From: Paralithodes platypus
Lineage: Eukaryota > Arthropoda > Malacostraca > Decapoda > Lithodidae
DNA: 64,000 bases
Reading direction: 5' to 3'
Assembly: GCA_032716605.1 (NCBI GenBank)
Contig: CM064492.1
Location: forward strand, 47,725,876 to 47,789,875
Shown here: one piece after another, positions 33,371 to 45,700 of the stretch
How the letters are laid out: each line of letters starts with the position of its first letter
How positions within the stretch are numbered: position 1 is the first letter of the stretch
Translations under genes and position numbers: made by a program
Notes under the pieces: generated by a model
Databases searched by the model: none
What the model saw: the letters and a program-made list of their open reading frames with translations, nothing else
What the model was told of the DNA's origin: nothing

Positions 33371-33450
33371 CTTGGTGGTGTAATGGTTAGTGGCTAAGTT
33401 ATGTATGGGGTTTTCAGAGTTTGAATTCCGGGATTATCACATGTTTAACT
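33371..33450 (+). mobile_element. tRNA-like SINE head, family S3, copy 1
   Basis: CTTGGTGGTGTAATGGTTAG (box-A-like) at 33371-33390 and GAGTTTGAATTCCGGGA (box-B-like, one mismatch) at 33417-33433, followed by TCACATG. The parallel copy at 47088-47185 has a better box B. No matching acceptor stem, so not a functional tRNA. Confidence 0.55.
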
Positions 33451-33493
33451 AAGATTATGACTGAAAAGGAATATTCTCACATTTAAAGGTGAG

Positions 33494-33576
<83 letters not shown>

Positions 33577-33830
33577 AAGTGAGGAGAGAAACAAAGATAG
33601 AGAGAGGAAAAGAAAGTGCGTGGAGAGAGAGAGGGAAGCAGACTGGAATAAGAGGGGTGAAACAAGTGGAAAATAGACGAAAGAGAGCGAGAGAGAGAGT
33701 TAAATGAAGTGAAGAGAGCGAGAATGAGAGATGTGGCGAGATGAAAATGAAATGAAAAGAGTGGAATGGCAAGAGAGAGAGCGAGAGAGAGGGAGGGGAG
33801 GGGAGGGGAGGGGAGGGGGGGGGGGGGTGG
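33494..33830. repeat. (GA)n tract and purine-rich sequence
   Basis: Pure GA at about 33496-33573, then degenerate purine sequence ending in GGGGAGGGGAGGGG and a G run at 33817-33826. Confidence 0.95.
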
Positions 33831-33934
33831 AGGTAGGAACAGAGGTGGGTTGGTTTGCATCCTCTACTTTAACTCCACACAATATAATCACAAGCACGAA
33901 ATACACGGCAAGCTAACCGTGGCACTGACCCAAT

Positions 33935-34113
33935 GTGTACGGTACAACTCCACATATACGGTACAACTCCAAATATACGGTACAACTCCACATATATGGT
34001 ACACTCCACATATACGGTACACTCCACATATATATGTACGGTACACTCCACATATACGGTACACTCCACATATACGGTACACTCCACATATGTACGGTAC
34101 ACTCCACATACAA
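33935..34113. repeat. 18-bp minisatellite, left part
   Basis: Units containing ACATATACGGTACACTCC (some TACAACTCC). The array is interrupted at about 34113 by a jockey-like LINE and resumes at 35307. Confidence 0.9.
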
Positions 34114-35227
34114 TAGCACTGGATATATCAAAGGCATTTGATAGAGTCTGGCATCAATCCTTATTGTCGAAGATGTCACACTACGGCCTTGCATCATTAG
34201 TTCCACTAATTTCTTCTTATCTTCATAACAGAAAAATACGTGTAATGGTAGATGGCCTTTATTCTCAATTTCACTCAATAAATGCTGGTGTTCCCCAGGG
34301 ATCAGTTTTGGCCCCAATTCTGTTCCTCATTCATATCAATGATCTCATATCTACCACTCATAATCCAATACATTCCTACGCAGATGACTCAACACTCCAC
34401 AGTTCCTTCACATTTACCAATTCTGTCACCCAACCCGATCTTATAAATTCAAAAATAAACACTGCAATTTCTCTGAACCAGGACCTTTCTAGAATTAATG
34501 GATGGGGACAAAAGAATCTAGTTTCCTTTAATGCACAGAAAACCAAGTACATTCAATTTTCTAACCGACAGAATCTCACTGACTCCCATATATTTTTTAA
34601 TGATGTAAATATTCCCACTTCCCCTAGTATTGACATTCTCGGTGTAACATTAACTACTAACTTGAGCTGGACACATTATGTTAGAAGCATTGCTAAGAAT
34701 GCCTCTAAAAAACTGGGACTCCTGTACAGAGTTCGAGAATTCTTCACTGACGAGCAGTTGGCCGTGATATATAAAAGTCATGTGCGTTCTCAGATGGATT
34801 ACTGTTCACCTCTGTGGGGTGCAAGTGGAGTGGTTGCATTGAGGCAGTTGGACAAAATTCAAAATAAAGCTATTAGATTAATCAATAACCCTGCAATCAC
34901 ACAGGACCTTCCTACATTATCCATACGAAGAAACGTTGCATCCCTTGCATTATTCTACAGATATTTTCACAGCAATTGTTCCGAGGAACTTGCTTCAATT
35001 GTGCCGCCTCTCCACATCTTTCCCCGTAGAACTAGGGCAGCTGAGAGCGCCCATGAATTTACACTTTCTCCTCCACAATGCAGAACTTCTGCTTATCAGA
35101 ATTAATTTATCCCCAGAGCTACTACTCTTTGGAATTCACTTCCCTCGAATTGCTTTCCACAAACTTACAATCTACAAATGTTTAAATCCAGTTGTTACAA
35201 ACATTTTATGAATGGAGGATGCCTTTA
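34114..35227 (+). pseudogene. Jockey-like reverse transcriptase (3' two-thirds)
   Basis: The frame opens with IALDISKAFDRVWHQ (first catalytic aspartate), then INAGVPQGSVLAP, FLIHINDL, SYADDSTLHSS (YADD at 34378-34389), INGWGQKNLVSFN and DILGVTLTTNLSWT. The tail has SQMDYCSPLWGASG and NKAIRLINNPAI. A TAA at 35103-35105 interrupts it; beyond the stop the same frame continues with PRATTLWNSLPSNCFP to a second stop near 35227, so the TAA is probably a nonsense mutation in an otherwise well-kept copy. The endonuclease and the start of the reverse transcriptase are missing. In-frame codons from the flanking minisatellite fuse to the 5' side but are not part of the gene. Confidence 0.9.
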
Positions 35228-35306
35228 GGCACATGGACCTTTTTGTTTTATCTGTGTTTTCCTTCCTCCGTTCATTGTCTCCTTAAAAAAAAAAAAAAAA
35301 AAAAAA
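34114..35306 (+). mobile_element. Jockey-like LINE (family B), 5' truncated, poly(A)-ended
   Basis: Inserted in the 18-bp minisatellite, which flanks it on both sides. The 5' end starts directly in the reverse-transcriptase domain and the 3' end is a run of about 23 A (35284-35306). This is the classic outcome of target-primed reverse transcription with 5' truncation. The target duplication cannot be delimited because the flanks are repeats. Confidence 0.9.
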
Positions 35307-35755
35307 ACATATACGGTACACTCCACATATGTACGGTACATTCCACATATGTACGGTACACTCCACATATACGGTACACTCCACATATACGGTACACTCC
35401 ACATATACGGTATGGTACACTCCACATATACAGTACGGTACACTCAACATATACAGTACGGTACACTCAACATATACAATATGGTACACTCAACATATAT
35501 GGTACACTCAACATATATGGTACACTCCACATATACGGTACACTCTACATATATACGGTACACTCCACATATACGGTACAACTCAACATTTGTACGGTAC
35601 ACTCTATATATATACGGTACACTCCACATATAGCTTATACGGTACAACTCCACATATGTACGGTACACTCCACATATACGGTACACTCCACATAATTATA
35701 CGGTACACTCCACATAATTATACGGTACACTCCATATATACGGTACACTCAGATG
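35307..35755. repeat. 18-bp minisatellite, right part
   Basis: Same unit as 33935-34113, more variable here, with ATAGCTTATACGG and TAATTATACGG variants. It ends in three copies of AGATGCCATAGTC. Confidence 0.9.
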
Positions 35756-35859
35756 CCATAGTCAGATGCCATAGTCAGATGCCATATTTGCAGTCACACT
35801 TTATTTTTATATAATCTCTATTTGGTGAATTGTATATTTAGTTACATATTCTGTTATTT

Positions 35860-36178
35860 ATATATTTGTTTAAGGTTAGGTTTTCACACCTGGTAGCCTA
35901 TTTCTGCGTATTTCAATTTAAAAAAAAAACTTTTGGTTAGGCTATCGCCCCTGGAGGTCTAATTCTGCGTATCTCAAATTTTTGGTTTTCGGTTAGGCTA
36001 TCACCCCTGATAACCTATTTCTGCGTATTTCAACATAACCTATTTCTGCATATTTCAACATATTTGTTTTCGGTTGAAGTGATTGAAGTGTTTTTAAAGT
36101 GAGTGAAGTGTTTTAAAGTGAGTTAAGTGTTTTAAAGTGAGTGAAGTGTTTTTAAGTGAGTGAAGTGATCTGAAGAAA
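35860..36178 (+). promoter_or_regulatory. Repetitive 5' region of CR1-like copy 2
   Basis: Two sets of direct repeats. About four copies of a block with CTATTTCTGCGTATTTCAA, three preceded by GGTTAGGCTATC-like sequence, are followed by about five copies of GTGAGTGAAGTGTTTTAA-like sequence directly upstream of ORF1. Tandem 5' repeats are usual in LINE 5' regions and could carry the internal promoter; that role is inference. Confidence 0.5.
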
Positions 36179-36190
36179 GTGACTGTCACC

Positions 36191-37218
36191 ATGCCTAGCG
36201 CTTGTACGAACTGCGCCGGTAGGTTTGGTGAGTCCATGTTTGCTACTGTCGATCGTCAAGTCTGCCGGCTCTGCCAGCAACGAGAGAATTTGACAGTGAA
36301 ATTAGATGAAGCCTACAACAAGATCAACGTCCTCACCATGAAGCTGGAATCACTCCAAGAGTTTGTAACACTCAACGTTGGAGTACCACAAACTTCAATT
36401 GTCACCGCAACTCCAGCAGCCACCAACGCCCCAACGTCAACTGCCAACAATTCAACGCCTGCAGTAGCCACTTCAGCTGATGGTTCCGATACTCAAGAAA
36501 CAAATAGTGGCTCTCTTCCCCCTCAAGACAACTTCCGTGTCGTGAGGAACAACGTTTGCCCCAAGACCAGGAAAACCTTACCGATTACCGAGTGTCAAAA
36601 CCATTTCCAGATACTCACAGACTCAGAAGACGAAGAGGAAATAGAAAAAGTCCGGCTCGTGGGAGACTCGATGATACGTGGTCAGCTCACAGAGTTTTGC
36701 GCCAGGGCACCTAAGACCCGGAAGCGTTTTTGTATCCCTGGAGGTGGTGTGGACGACGTAGTTGCTGCAGTTGACGAAGTATCAAAGCTGGCCCCTGCTA
36801 ATACAATGTACGTCATCCACGTTGGATCCAACGATGTACAGCGAACCCGGTCGGAAGGTTTGCTTTTAAAGTACCAGCAGCTGATCAAGTCGTTTAAGAA
36901 GTCATCATCGTCTCAGGAATCGTCCCCCGGCTCAGTGTAGAGAGCCGATTTTACAACATAGACACCAGCTCAAATCGTTGTCTAGCAAACCTCTGCAGGA
37001 AGGAGAACGTGGGATTTGTCGACACCTGGGACAATCTCTACTATGATGACTATTTGTTTTCGGACGATGGAGTTCATCTGAACCAGGTGGGAGCAGCACA
37101 TTTTGGGCGTCTTCTCAACGATGCGGTGAAGGATTTTCGGAGAAGAAATCGACTCAGCACAGGACAACCAGGAAGGAGGACCGAAGACAGCAAGGACGGC
37201 AACCTGCGAAGGAATTAA
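36191..37218 (+). pseudogene. CR1-like ORF1: zinc-finger, coiled-coil, SGNH esterase (frameshifted)
   Basis: ATG at 36191 in good context (CACCATGC). The N-terminus MPSACTNCAGRF has a CxxC pair and a second pair at CRLC. A likely coiled coil follows (KLDEAYNKINVLTMKLESL), then a low-complexity Thr/Ala/Asn linker. The C-terminal half reads LVGDSMIRGQ (block I, Ser at 36668), a GGGVDDVV segment, HVGSNDVQ (block III) and SDDGVHLNQVG (Asp/His block, about 37063-37077). This is the order of an SGNH/GDSL hydrolase, a domain known from ORF1 of CR1 elements. A frame change near 36895-36903 separates blocks III and V, so this copy is not functional. The ORF1 stop TAA at 37216-37218 is directly followed by ATG. 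Confidence 0.85.
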
Positions 37219-37244
37219 ATGCTAATCCGTCAAGAACCGCAAAT

Positions 37245-40200
37245 TTGGATAAAGCTCCACCAACACAACCCAAATTCAAAACCGCCAGGGATAACGACCG
37301 AGGACTGAGGACAGCCATGAATGTAAATGTAGATCCGACCAGAACCAAAAATTTGATTAAAGAACGTTCTGTGAGTTCTAAAACAGCAACTTTAAAGGTT
37401 TTCTATGCAAACGCTCGTAGCATACGCAATAAATTTTCAGATTTAGAAACTAGTGTTTACAGAAAATTATGATGTGATTGGCATAACAAAATCTTGGCTC
37501 AATACAGAAGATAGAGACTTTTTAGCAGAGTATTCACTTCCCGGTTATGTAATGTTTGAGAACAACCGAATAAATAAAAATGGAGGTGGCGTTTTATTTT
37601 ATATCAAAGAAAGTCTTAACCCGACCCTCTTTTCAAAACCTCAAATTGTGAACGTCGACACATCTTTTGTGCTAATAAAGAATAATAAAGGTACAAAAAT
37701 AATACTTGCATTATTATACAGACCTCCATAGTAGGGGAGCTAGCAAACATTTGTATTATATCTCGAGTACAAAAGGTTTGAGTACTGGAATTTATTGATA
37801 GTCTATTGGAGATCCCCAATCGGTGATTCTTAAGTTTTATAATTGGTGCATTTGGTAGTATTATAAATAATTTCCCATAAGAGTTCTTAAACATGTATTT
37901 TTGCTTGATACTGTACATCGTTGTAGAGTTATCTGACTGGTCTCAAATGACTCATCTGAACAAGAGAAACAACTTATGTTCAGACAATGTTTAGCTAATG
38001 TTGACAGTTTGACTAGTACAGGCACCTGTAGTTCAATTTCTTGAGACAAAAGTTGCCATTTTTTACCAATTATTGAACTACAGGTGCCTGTGCAAGTCAA
38101 ACAGTCAACATTAGCAAAGCATAGTCTGAACATAAATTGTTTCATTTGTTCAGATGAGTCATTTGGGACCAGTCAGATAACTCTACAACGATGTACACTG
38201 TACAGTATCAAGCAAAAATACATGTTTAAGAACTCTTATGGGAAATTATTTATAAGGAGCTCCTACTACCAAATGCACCAATTATAAAACTTAAGAATCA
38301 CCGATTGGGGATCTCCAATAGACTATCAATAAATTCCAGTACTCAAACCTTTTGTACTCGAGATGTAATACAAATGTTTGCTAGCTCCTGGACTACCAGC
38401 TCAATCAGTGCAAACTGACCGAGAAATTTATGAACAAATTGCAGATGTAAGTAACTCTAAAGATACCGTATTTGTTGGCGACTTTAATTTACCTGTGACC
38501 AAGTGGGGCGATACTCTTACTTCACACTCCGGACATGACTTGTATGCAAACTTGCAAGAGAGTTCACTCTATCAATTTGTTTGATCGCCGACCCGTGGTA
38601 ATAACGTTCTTGACCTTTTACTTGCAACAAAAGAAGAATTAATAGAGAATTTGAATGTTGGTGATGAATTCAGTAACAGCGCCCATCGTACAATAACTTT
38701 CACTTTAAAGTTTACTAGTATCGAACCAAATAGCAGCATCGAAAAAGTCCCTAATTTCAAGAAAGCAAACTTTCATAAACTTAGAGCAATGTTTAAAGAA
38801 ACTGACTGGAGCTTTTTAATTAACAATAGCGGCGTAAATACATCTTGGGAATTATTCTAAACCACTTACCTAAAAGCAGTGCAGGACTGCATACCATCGA
38901 AAATGCGGCGTACAGGCCATAATAATAAGCCCAAATGGTGGAATAAAGATATTTCAAACTGTCTGCTTGCTAAAAGTTTTTACAACGGAAGACCTCAGTG
39001 ATATCCCTACACCATCGCCGATTCAGATTGATAATTCAGATGTTCTAAGCAATATCACCGTTACAGAGAGAGAAGTATTGAATTGTTTAGATAAACTCAA
39101 GGTAAATAAAACGCCTGGACCTGATACAATCTCACCTAGAGTCCTAAAGGAAGCTAAGGATGAGCTCTCCAAATCACTGACATTGCTATTCAATAAATCC
39201 TTGCAGTCCAGAACTATGCCTGATCAGTGGAAGCTAGCCAACGTAACACCGATATTAAAAAAAGGCAGCAAATCCCTACCCAGTAACTATCGTCCAATTA
39301 GCTTAACCTCAGTTGTATGTAAAATGCTAGAAACACTCATAAGAGACCGACTCGTAAATCACTTAGAGGAAAATAACATACTTAAAGATATTCAACACGG
39401 CTTTCGTAAAAAACGTTCCTGTTTAACAAACCTCTTAGACTTCTTTCACGATATCCTCAACCTCTACGATGAGAGTAAAGCTGTAGATATTTTATACCTT
39501 GATTTTCAAAAGGCCTTTGACAAAGTTCCCCACAAACGTTTACTGCTAAAACTAAAAGCGCATGGAATACAAGACGGTGTGTTGAAATGGATAGAAAATT
39601 GGCTCAGCGACAGAAAGCAAAGAGTAGTCATAAACGGTAAGGCATCTAAATGGACCAATGTAAGTAGCGGGGTACCCCAGGGATCGGTACTAGGACCAAT
39701 TCTCTTTCTAATTTACATCAACGACATAGATGAGGGTCTCACCTGTACAATCTCAAAATTTCCTGACGATACAAAAATTGCAAATAGCGTACTTTCAAAA
39801 GAACAAGTTGATGATATGCAACACAATCTAGATAAGTTGTCATGTTGGGCCCAAATTTGGCAAATGAGTTTCAATGCGGATAAATGTAAAGTACTACATA
39901 TCGGATACCAAAATGAGAAAGCAAACTATTTGATGAATGGCACTCCGCTTAAGAATGTAAACAGATAAACCGATCTGGGAGTAACAATATCGAGTAACCT
40001 AAAACCGAGTCAACAATGTTCAGAAGTTGTTAAGAAGGCAAACAAAATAATTGGCTTTATAGGCAGGTCATTTGAGCATAAATCCAAAGACGTTATCCTA
40101 ACCCTTTACAATTCCTTAGTCCGCCCTCTTCTGGAATACTGCGTTCAATCCTGGTGCCCTTATTACCAAAAAGATATAGACAAGCTAGAACGAGTTCAAC

Positions 40201-40595
40201 GTAGAGTTACCAAAATTATACCTAGCCTAAAGAACAAACCATACGAAGAGCGTCTTAGAGAATTACATATATTTCCTTTAACCCAGTGCAGATTAAGAGG
40301 CGACTTAATTCAAGTGTTCAAAATCATCAAAGGCATCGACAATATGAACTGTAGTAAGTACTTCACTATCGACTAATCTAAACTAATCTAATTACACGCG
40401 GGTAAACGGTTGCAAAATTATTGGTAAATCTTTTAACTCACACGAAGCTAAGAATTTCTTCTTCAATCGAGTTGTCAACTTATGGAATGGGCTTCCCCGA
40501 GATGTTATAGACTGCAGCACCGTTGATTCATTTAAACTTCGCCTAGACAAATATCTCGCATCAAACCCGCGACTGACTGCGTTTGTAAATGAATA
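37245..40595 (+). pseudogene. CR1-like ORF2, copy 2 (multiply disrupted)
   Basis: Endonuclease blocks FYANARSIRNKFSDL, then after a 2-bp deletion near 37447 GITKSWLNTED, and LLYRPP. The foldback element follows, then AQSVQTDREIYE and VGDFNLPVTKW. A TGA at about 38582-38584 and a TAA near 38858 truncate further. About 280 bp present in the intact copy are missing at about 38972. The reverse transcriptase is otherwise well kept: DFQKAFDKVPH, GVPQGSVLGPILFLIYIND; the catalytic block reads FPDD where the intact copy has FADD. A TAA near 39966 and another near 40375 end the C-terminal frame. Confidence 0.9.
37729..38395. mobile_element. 667-bp foldback element in CR1 ORF2
   Basis: Two arms of about 310 bp pair almost throughout: TAGTAGGGGAGCTAGCAAAC at the left against TAGTCCAGGAGCTAGCAAAC inverted from the right. 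The centre has CAGGCACCTGTAGTTCAAT and its inverse around a loop of about 33 bp near 38039-38071. The intact ORF2 has CCA once at this place; here CCA flanks both ends (37726-37728 and 38396-38398), a likely 3-bp duplication. No coding capacity. Confidence 0.85.
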
Positions 40596-40919
40596 ACTTT
40601 ATTTTATCCTCCCCTCAGTTACTAACCCATCTGTCCCCTACTAACTTCCTAATCCTGCCACGGACATTAGTTCCAGGGAAGTAGTTCCCTTTCCAATGTT
40701 CCCTTACCCACTCTAAACCACTGTTTGGACACTTGATCCTCAGTATTTTGGAGGACAAGCAGCCTAGAAGGGTCACTAGATCTGTTGTTGCTTGATTTCC
40801 TTTGTACTCCTTTGTACTCCTTTGTAGGCTACTCTCTAGTGCACCCGTAAGAATTCGTGGATTCCTATGTTTAAATTTAGGCAATTAAAACAAAGTCGGT
40901 GTTATGTTATCTAGTTGTC

Positions 40920-41108
40920 AATTGAATTCCTTTGCAACAAATTTTTCGTTACTTAATGGAAATATATGAAATTGCTATGTATCGGCGTCATATTCATGCC
41001 AAGTTTTCATAATTAACATCATCTCGCTACAAAATGTTCATAATAGCGGAGTAAACAAGCATAGGACATGGCAATTTACCGTCCGCTGAAATGAAACCGA
41101 CTATAGTA
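40920..41108. mobile_element. MITE family Q, copy 3 (left end diverged)
   Basis: The right end reads GGCAATTTACCGTCCGCTGA then AAACCGACTATAG, matching the family Q terminus. The interior CATGCCAAGTTTTCATAATT matches copy 2 (TTGCCAAGCTTTCATAATTA). Confidence 0.65.
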
Positions 41109-41124
41109 TGCTTGATTTTTAGAT

Positions 41125-41695
41125 TTTTAGATATAACTTAATTTTCAATAAGTAGTACAGTATATAGTTTTGTAGTTAAGGTATAGAAAATTATATTCTT
41201 AAATTCGTTTCCAGAAATATTCTTCCATAAATAGAAATAGGTAAAGTCCATGGATATTTAGGAGTGAGCTAGAGACTATGGCATATGCACAGTTGCCTAC
41301 ATAAGTTCTGTTCCTCTCCGTGATCTTATAAATGGAAATATATTGCGCATGGTTGAATTCCGAGTGCAGTTTCTTCTCCGGTGGTTAACTAATTTCATTA
41401 GTCAACTGATAATCAAAAGAAACCACACTCGCAATTCAATCATACTAATATTACTTTCAGACATAAGATCTCGACCAGGAACAGAACTTATGTGGGCATC
41501 TGAATATATGCCATATTGTCTGTAACCCGCTCATAAACCTATTTCTATTAATGAAACTATATCTCTGGAATCGAGTTTATGAATATAGTTTTCTATACAT
41601 TAACTACACAACTATATGATATATTCTTTATTGATAGGCAAGTTCTATCCAAAAATCAATCCAGATAGTTATAATATAAGTGAAAAATTTGAAAA
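41125..41695. mobile_element. Foldback/palindromic element, about 570 bp
   Basis: The two halves are imperfect inverted copies: GTAGTTAAGGTATAGAAAAT (about 41174) against the inverse of ATAGTTTTCTATACATTAAC (about 41585), and CATAAGTTCTGTTCCT (about 41301) against the inverse of AGGAACAGAACTTATG (about 41476). A related shorter element is at 46262-46565. 41696-42039 is AT-rich with a short (TG)n near 41743. Confidence 0.7.
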
Positions 41696-42039
41696 TCAAT
41701 TTCCAATGCTATTGTAACTGAACAAGTATTACATGCACTGCGTGTGTGTGTGTGTGTGTGTTAAATTATACTTTAAATGTATCATTGGCCAATAGACATT
41801 TTAAATACAAATATATAGATACAAGATTCAAAGTAATAAATAATAAACATAGTGCAATTAACAAAATACATCACTTGCACGAGTTTCACGTTATATATAT
41901 ATATATTATATTATATAAAAAATGTATTCCTAAAAACCGGTTAAAAAGTATAGAATGGTCAAAATAACATGAACAATAAATGACGAACGAGGGAATGTAA
42001 ATTAACTTATTATCCGTATCTGCTGTCGACTCTAACCAA

Positions 42040-42745
42040 CAATTATTTTCTGGATACCAGGTGCAGCTTGGTTACCACATATCACCATCCTGTCACTATA
42101 CCATCACTACACAGCACCATATGACACCATTACCTCACTATCAGTTCACCATATTGCATGATCAGGTCACCATTATTTTACTATTACGTATATATAAAAT
42201 CATTATATCACCAACACCATCACTTCACCCTTATAGCACCATATATCACCATTCTGTCACTATTGTCATCACTACACAGTATCATACGTCACCATTACCT
42301 CACTATCAGTTCATTATATAAATAACACCCCATTCTTAACATTAATCAATTGCAAATATAGCATGATCACGTCACCATCACTTCACTATCACGTATGATA
42401 GAATCATTACATCACTTCACCCTTACAGCACCATATATCACCATTTTGTCCTTCACTATACAGCACGATCACGTCACCATCACGTCACCATCATATAAGT
42501 ATAGACTCATCACATCACCAATACCATCACTTCACCACTACAGATCTGTAAATCAACACATATTCACCAAATAGCAGCATTCATCACCATATCTTTACCT
42601 CACAACATCATCATATTAGCACACAGTATCACATCACCACCAAATCATCACAACACCGACACTTCACCCTTACTTTAAGCACCATACATCACCATACTGT
42701 ATAGTCATCACACACAACCATGCATCACCATAACTTCACCACAGG
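42040..42745. repeat. Degenerate CACCAT-rich repeat with higher-order period
   Basis: The plus strand is rich in CATCACCATCACTTCACC-type sequence. Blocks such as ATATCACCATTNTGTC recur near 42075, 42243 and 42432, suggesting a higher-order unit of about 170-190 bp. A CR1 copy sits in it; after the CR1 3' end, related CACAGCACCATCAGATTAGC continues at 45880. Confidence 0.8.
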
Positions 42746-45700
42746 ACCAGAGGACCGAGGACAGCCATGAATGTAAATGTAGATCCGACCAGAACCAAAA
42801 ATTCGATGAAAGAACGATCTGCGAGTTCTAAAACCGCAACTTTAAAGGTTTTCTATGCAAACGCTCGTAGCATACGCAATAAATTTTCAGATTTAGAGGA
42901 ACTAGTGTTTACAGAAAATTATGATGTGATTGGCATAACAGAATCTTGGCTCAATACACAAGATAGAGACTTTTTAGCAGAGTATTCACTTCCCGGTTAT
43001 GTAATGTTTGAGAACAGCCGAATAAATAAAAATGGAGGTGGCGTTTTATTTTATATCAAAGAAAGTCTTAACCCGACCCTCGTGTCAAAACCTCAAATTG
43101 TGAACGTCGACACATCTTTTGTGCTAATAAAGAATAATAAAGGTACAAAAATAATACTTGCGTTAATATACAGACCTCCAGCTCAATCAGTGCAAACTGA
43201 CCGAGAAATTTACGAACAAATTGCAGATGTAAGTAACTCACAAGATACCGTAATTTTTGGCGACTTTAATTTACCTGTGACCAAGTGGGGCGATACTCTT
43301 ACTTCACACTCCGGACATGACTTGTATACGAACTTGCAAGAGAGTTCGCTTTATCAATTTGTTCGAATGCCGACCCGTGGTAATAACGTTCTTGACATTG
43401 TACTTGCAACAAAAGAAGAATTGATAGAGAATTTGAATGTTGGTGATGAATTCAGTAACAGCGACCATCGTACGATAACTTTCACTTTAAAGTTTACTAG
43501 TAACGAACCAAATAGTAGCATCGAAAAAGTCCCTAATTTCAAGAAAGCAAACTTCCATAAACTTAGAGCTATGTTTAAAGAAACTGACTGGAGCTTTTTA
43601 ATTAACAATAACGACATAAATACATCTTGGAAGTTATTCGAAACCACTTACCTAAAAGCAGTGCAAGACTGCATACCATCGAAAATACGGCGTCCAGGCC
43701 ATAATAATAAGCCCAAATGGTGGAATAAAGATATTTCAAACTGCCTGCTTGCTAAAAAATTTGCTAATGATAGATTAAAATCCTCACAAAATGACGAAGA
43801 ACGGGTGAAATTTGTAGAGCTACGACGCAAAGCCAAAAAGTTAATTAAGCAAAGTAAAAAGACCTTAGAGTTACATATTGCGAATCAAAGTAAAACAAAC
43901 CCGAAAGAATTCTATAGTTATATCAGAAAGAAAAAAGTAGTTACTTCAACTGTTGGACCGTTAGTCGATGAAAAAGGAGAATACACCAAAGACGAAGTAC
44001 AAATGAGTAATGCCCTCAATACCTTCTTTGCATCAGTTTTTACAACAGAAGACCTCAGTGATATCCCTACACCATCGCCGATTCAGATTGATAATTCAGA
44101 TGTTCTAAGCAATATCACCGTTACAGAGAGAGAAGTATTGAATTGTTTAGATAAACTCAAGGTAAATAAAACGCCAGGACCTGATACAATCTCGCCTAGA
44201 GTTCTAAAGGAAGCTAAGAATGAGCTCTCCAAACCACTGACATTACTATTCAATAAATCCTTGCAGTCTGGAACTATGCCTGATCAGTGGAAGCTAGCCA
44301 ACGTAACACCGATATTCAAAAAAGGCAGCAAATCCCTACCCAGTAACTATCGTCCAATTAGCTTAACCTCAGTTGTATGTAAAATGCTAGAAACACTCAT
44401 ACGAGACAGACTCGTAAATCACTTAGAGGAAAATAACATACTTAAAGATACTCAACACGGCTTTCGTAAAAAACGTTCCTGTTTAACAAACCTCTTAGAC
44501 TTCTTCCACGATATCCTCAACCTCTACGATGAGAGTAAAGCTGTAGATATTATATACCTTGATTTTCAAAAGGCCTTTGACAAAGTTCCCCACAAACGTT
44601 TACTGCTAAAACTAAAAGCGCATGGAATACAAGACGGTGTGTTGAAATGGATAGAAAATTGGCTCAGCAACAGAAAGCAAAGAGTAGTCATAAACGGTAA
44701 GGCATCTAAATGGACCAATGTAAGTAGCGGGGTACCCCAGGGATCGGTACTAGGACCAATTCTCTTTCTAATTTACATCAACGACATAGATGAGGGTCTC
44801 ACCTGCACAATCTCAAAATTTGCTGACGATACAAAAATTGCAAATAGCGTACTCTCAAAAGAACAAGTTGACGATATGCAACACAATCTAGATAAATTGT
44901 CATGTTGGGCCCAAATTTGGCAAATGAGTTTCAATGCGGATAAATGTAAAGTACTACATGTCGGATACCTAAATGAGAAAGCAAACTATTCGATGAATGG
45001 CACTCAGCTTAAGAATGTAAACAGAGAAACTGATCTGGGAGTAACAATATCGAGTAACCTAAAACCGAGTCAACAATGTTCAGAAGTTGTTAAGAAGGCA
45101 AACAAAATAATTGGCTTTATAGGCAGGTCATTTGAGCATAAATCCAAAGACGTTATCCTAACCCTTTACAATTCCTTAGTCCGCCCTCTTCTGGAATACT
45201 GCGTTCAATCCTGGTGCCCTTATTACCAAAAAGATATAAACAAGCTAGAACGAGTTCAACGTAGAGTTACCAAAATGATACCTAGCCTAAAGAACAAACC
45301 ATACGAAGAGCGTCTTAGAGAATTAAATCTATTTCCTTTAACCCAGCGCAGATTAAGAGGCGACTTAATTCAAGTGTTCAAAATCATCAAAGGCATCGAC
45401 AATATGAACTGTAGTAAGTACTTCACTATCGACCAATCTAATTACACGCGGGGAAACGGTTGCAAAATTATTGGTAAATCTTTTAACTCGCACGAATCTA
45501 AGAATTTCTTCTTCAATCGAGTTGTCAACTTGTGGAATGGGCTTCCCCGAGACGTTATAGACTGCAGCACCGTTGATTCATTTAAATTCCGCCTAGACAA
45601 ATATCTCGCATCAAACCCGCGACTGACTGCGTTTGTAAATGAATAACTTTATCCTCCCCTCAGTTACTAACCCATATGTCCCCTACTAACTTCCTAGTCC

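Larger units (their letters stand above)
35830..40826 (+). mobile_element. CR1-like family A, copy 2 (near full length, with ORF1 and 5' region)
   Basis: The longest family A copy: a 5' region with internal repeats, ORF1, ORF2 and a 3' end of repeated CTTTGTACTC (to 40826). It is interrupted by a foldback element at 37729-38395 and carries a deletion of about 280 bp near 38972. The 5' boundary is approximate. Confidence 0.85.

Noticed and set aside
33371..33450. Possible tRNA gene
   Set aside because: Box-like sequences are present but no acceptor stem or anticodon arm pairs; a similar copy at 47088-47185 indicates a SINE.
33933..34113. N-terminal extension of the jockey-like frame into the 18-bp array
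   Set aside because: The array is the insertion target and recurs after the poly(A); the in-frame codons are accidental.
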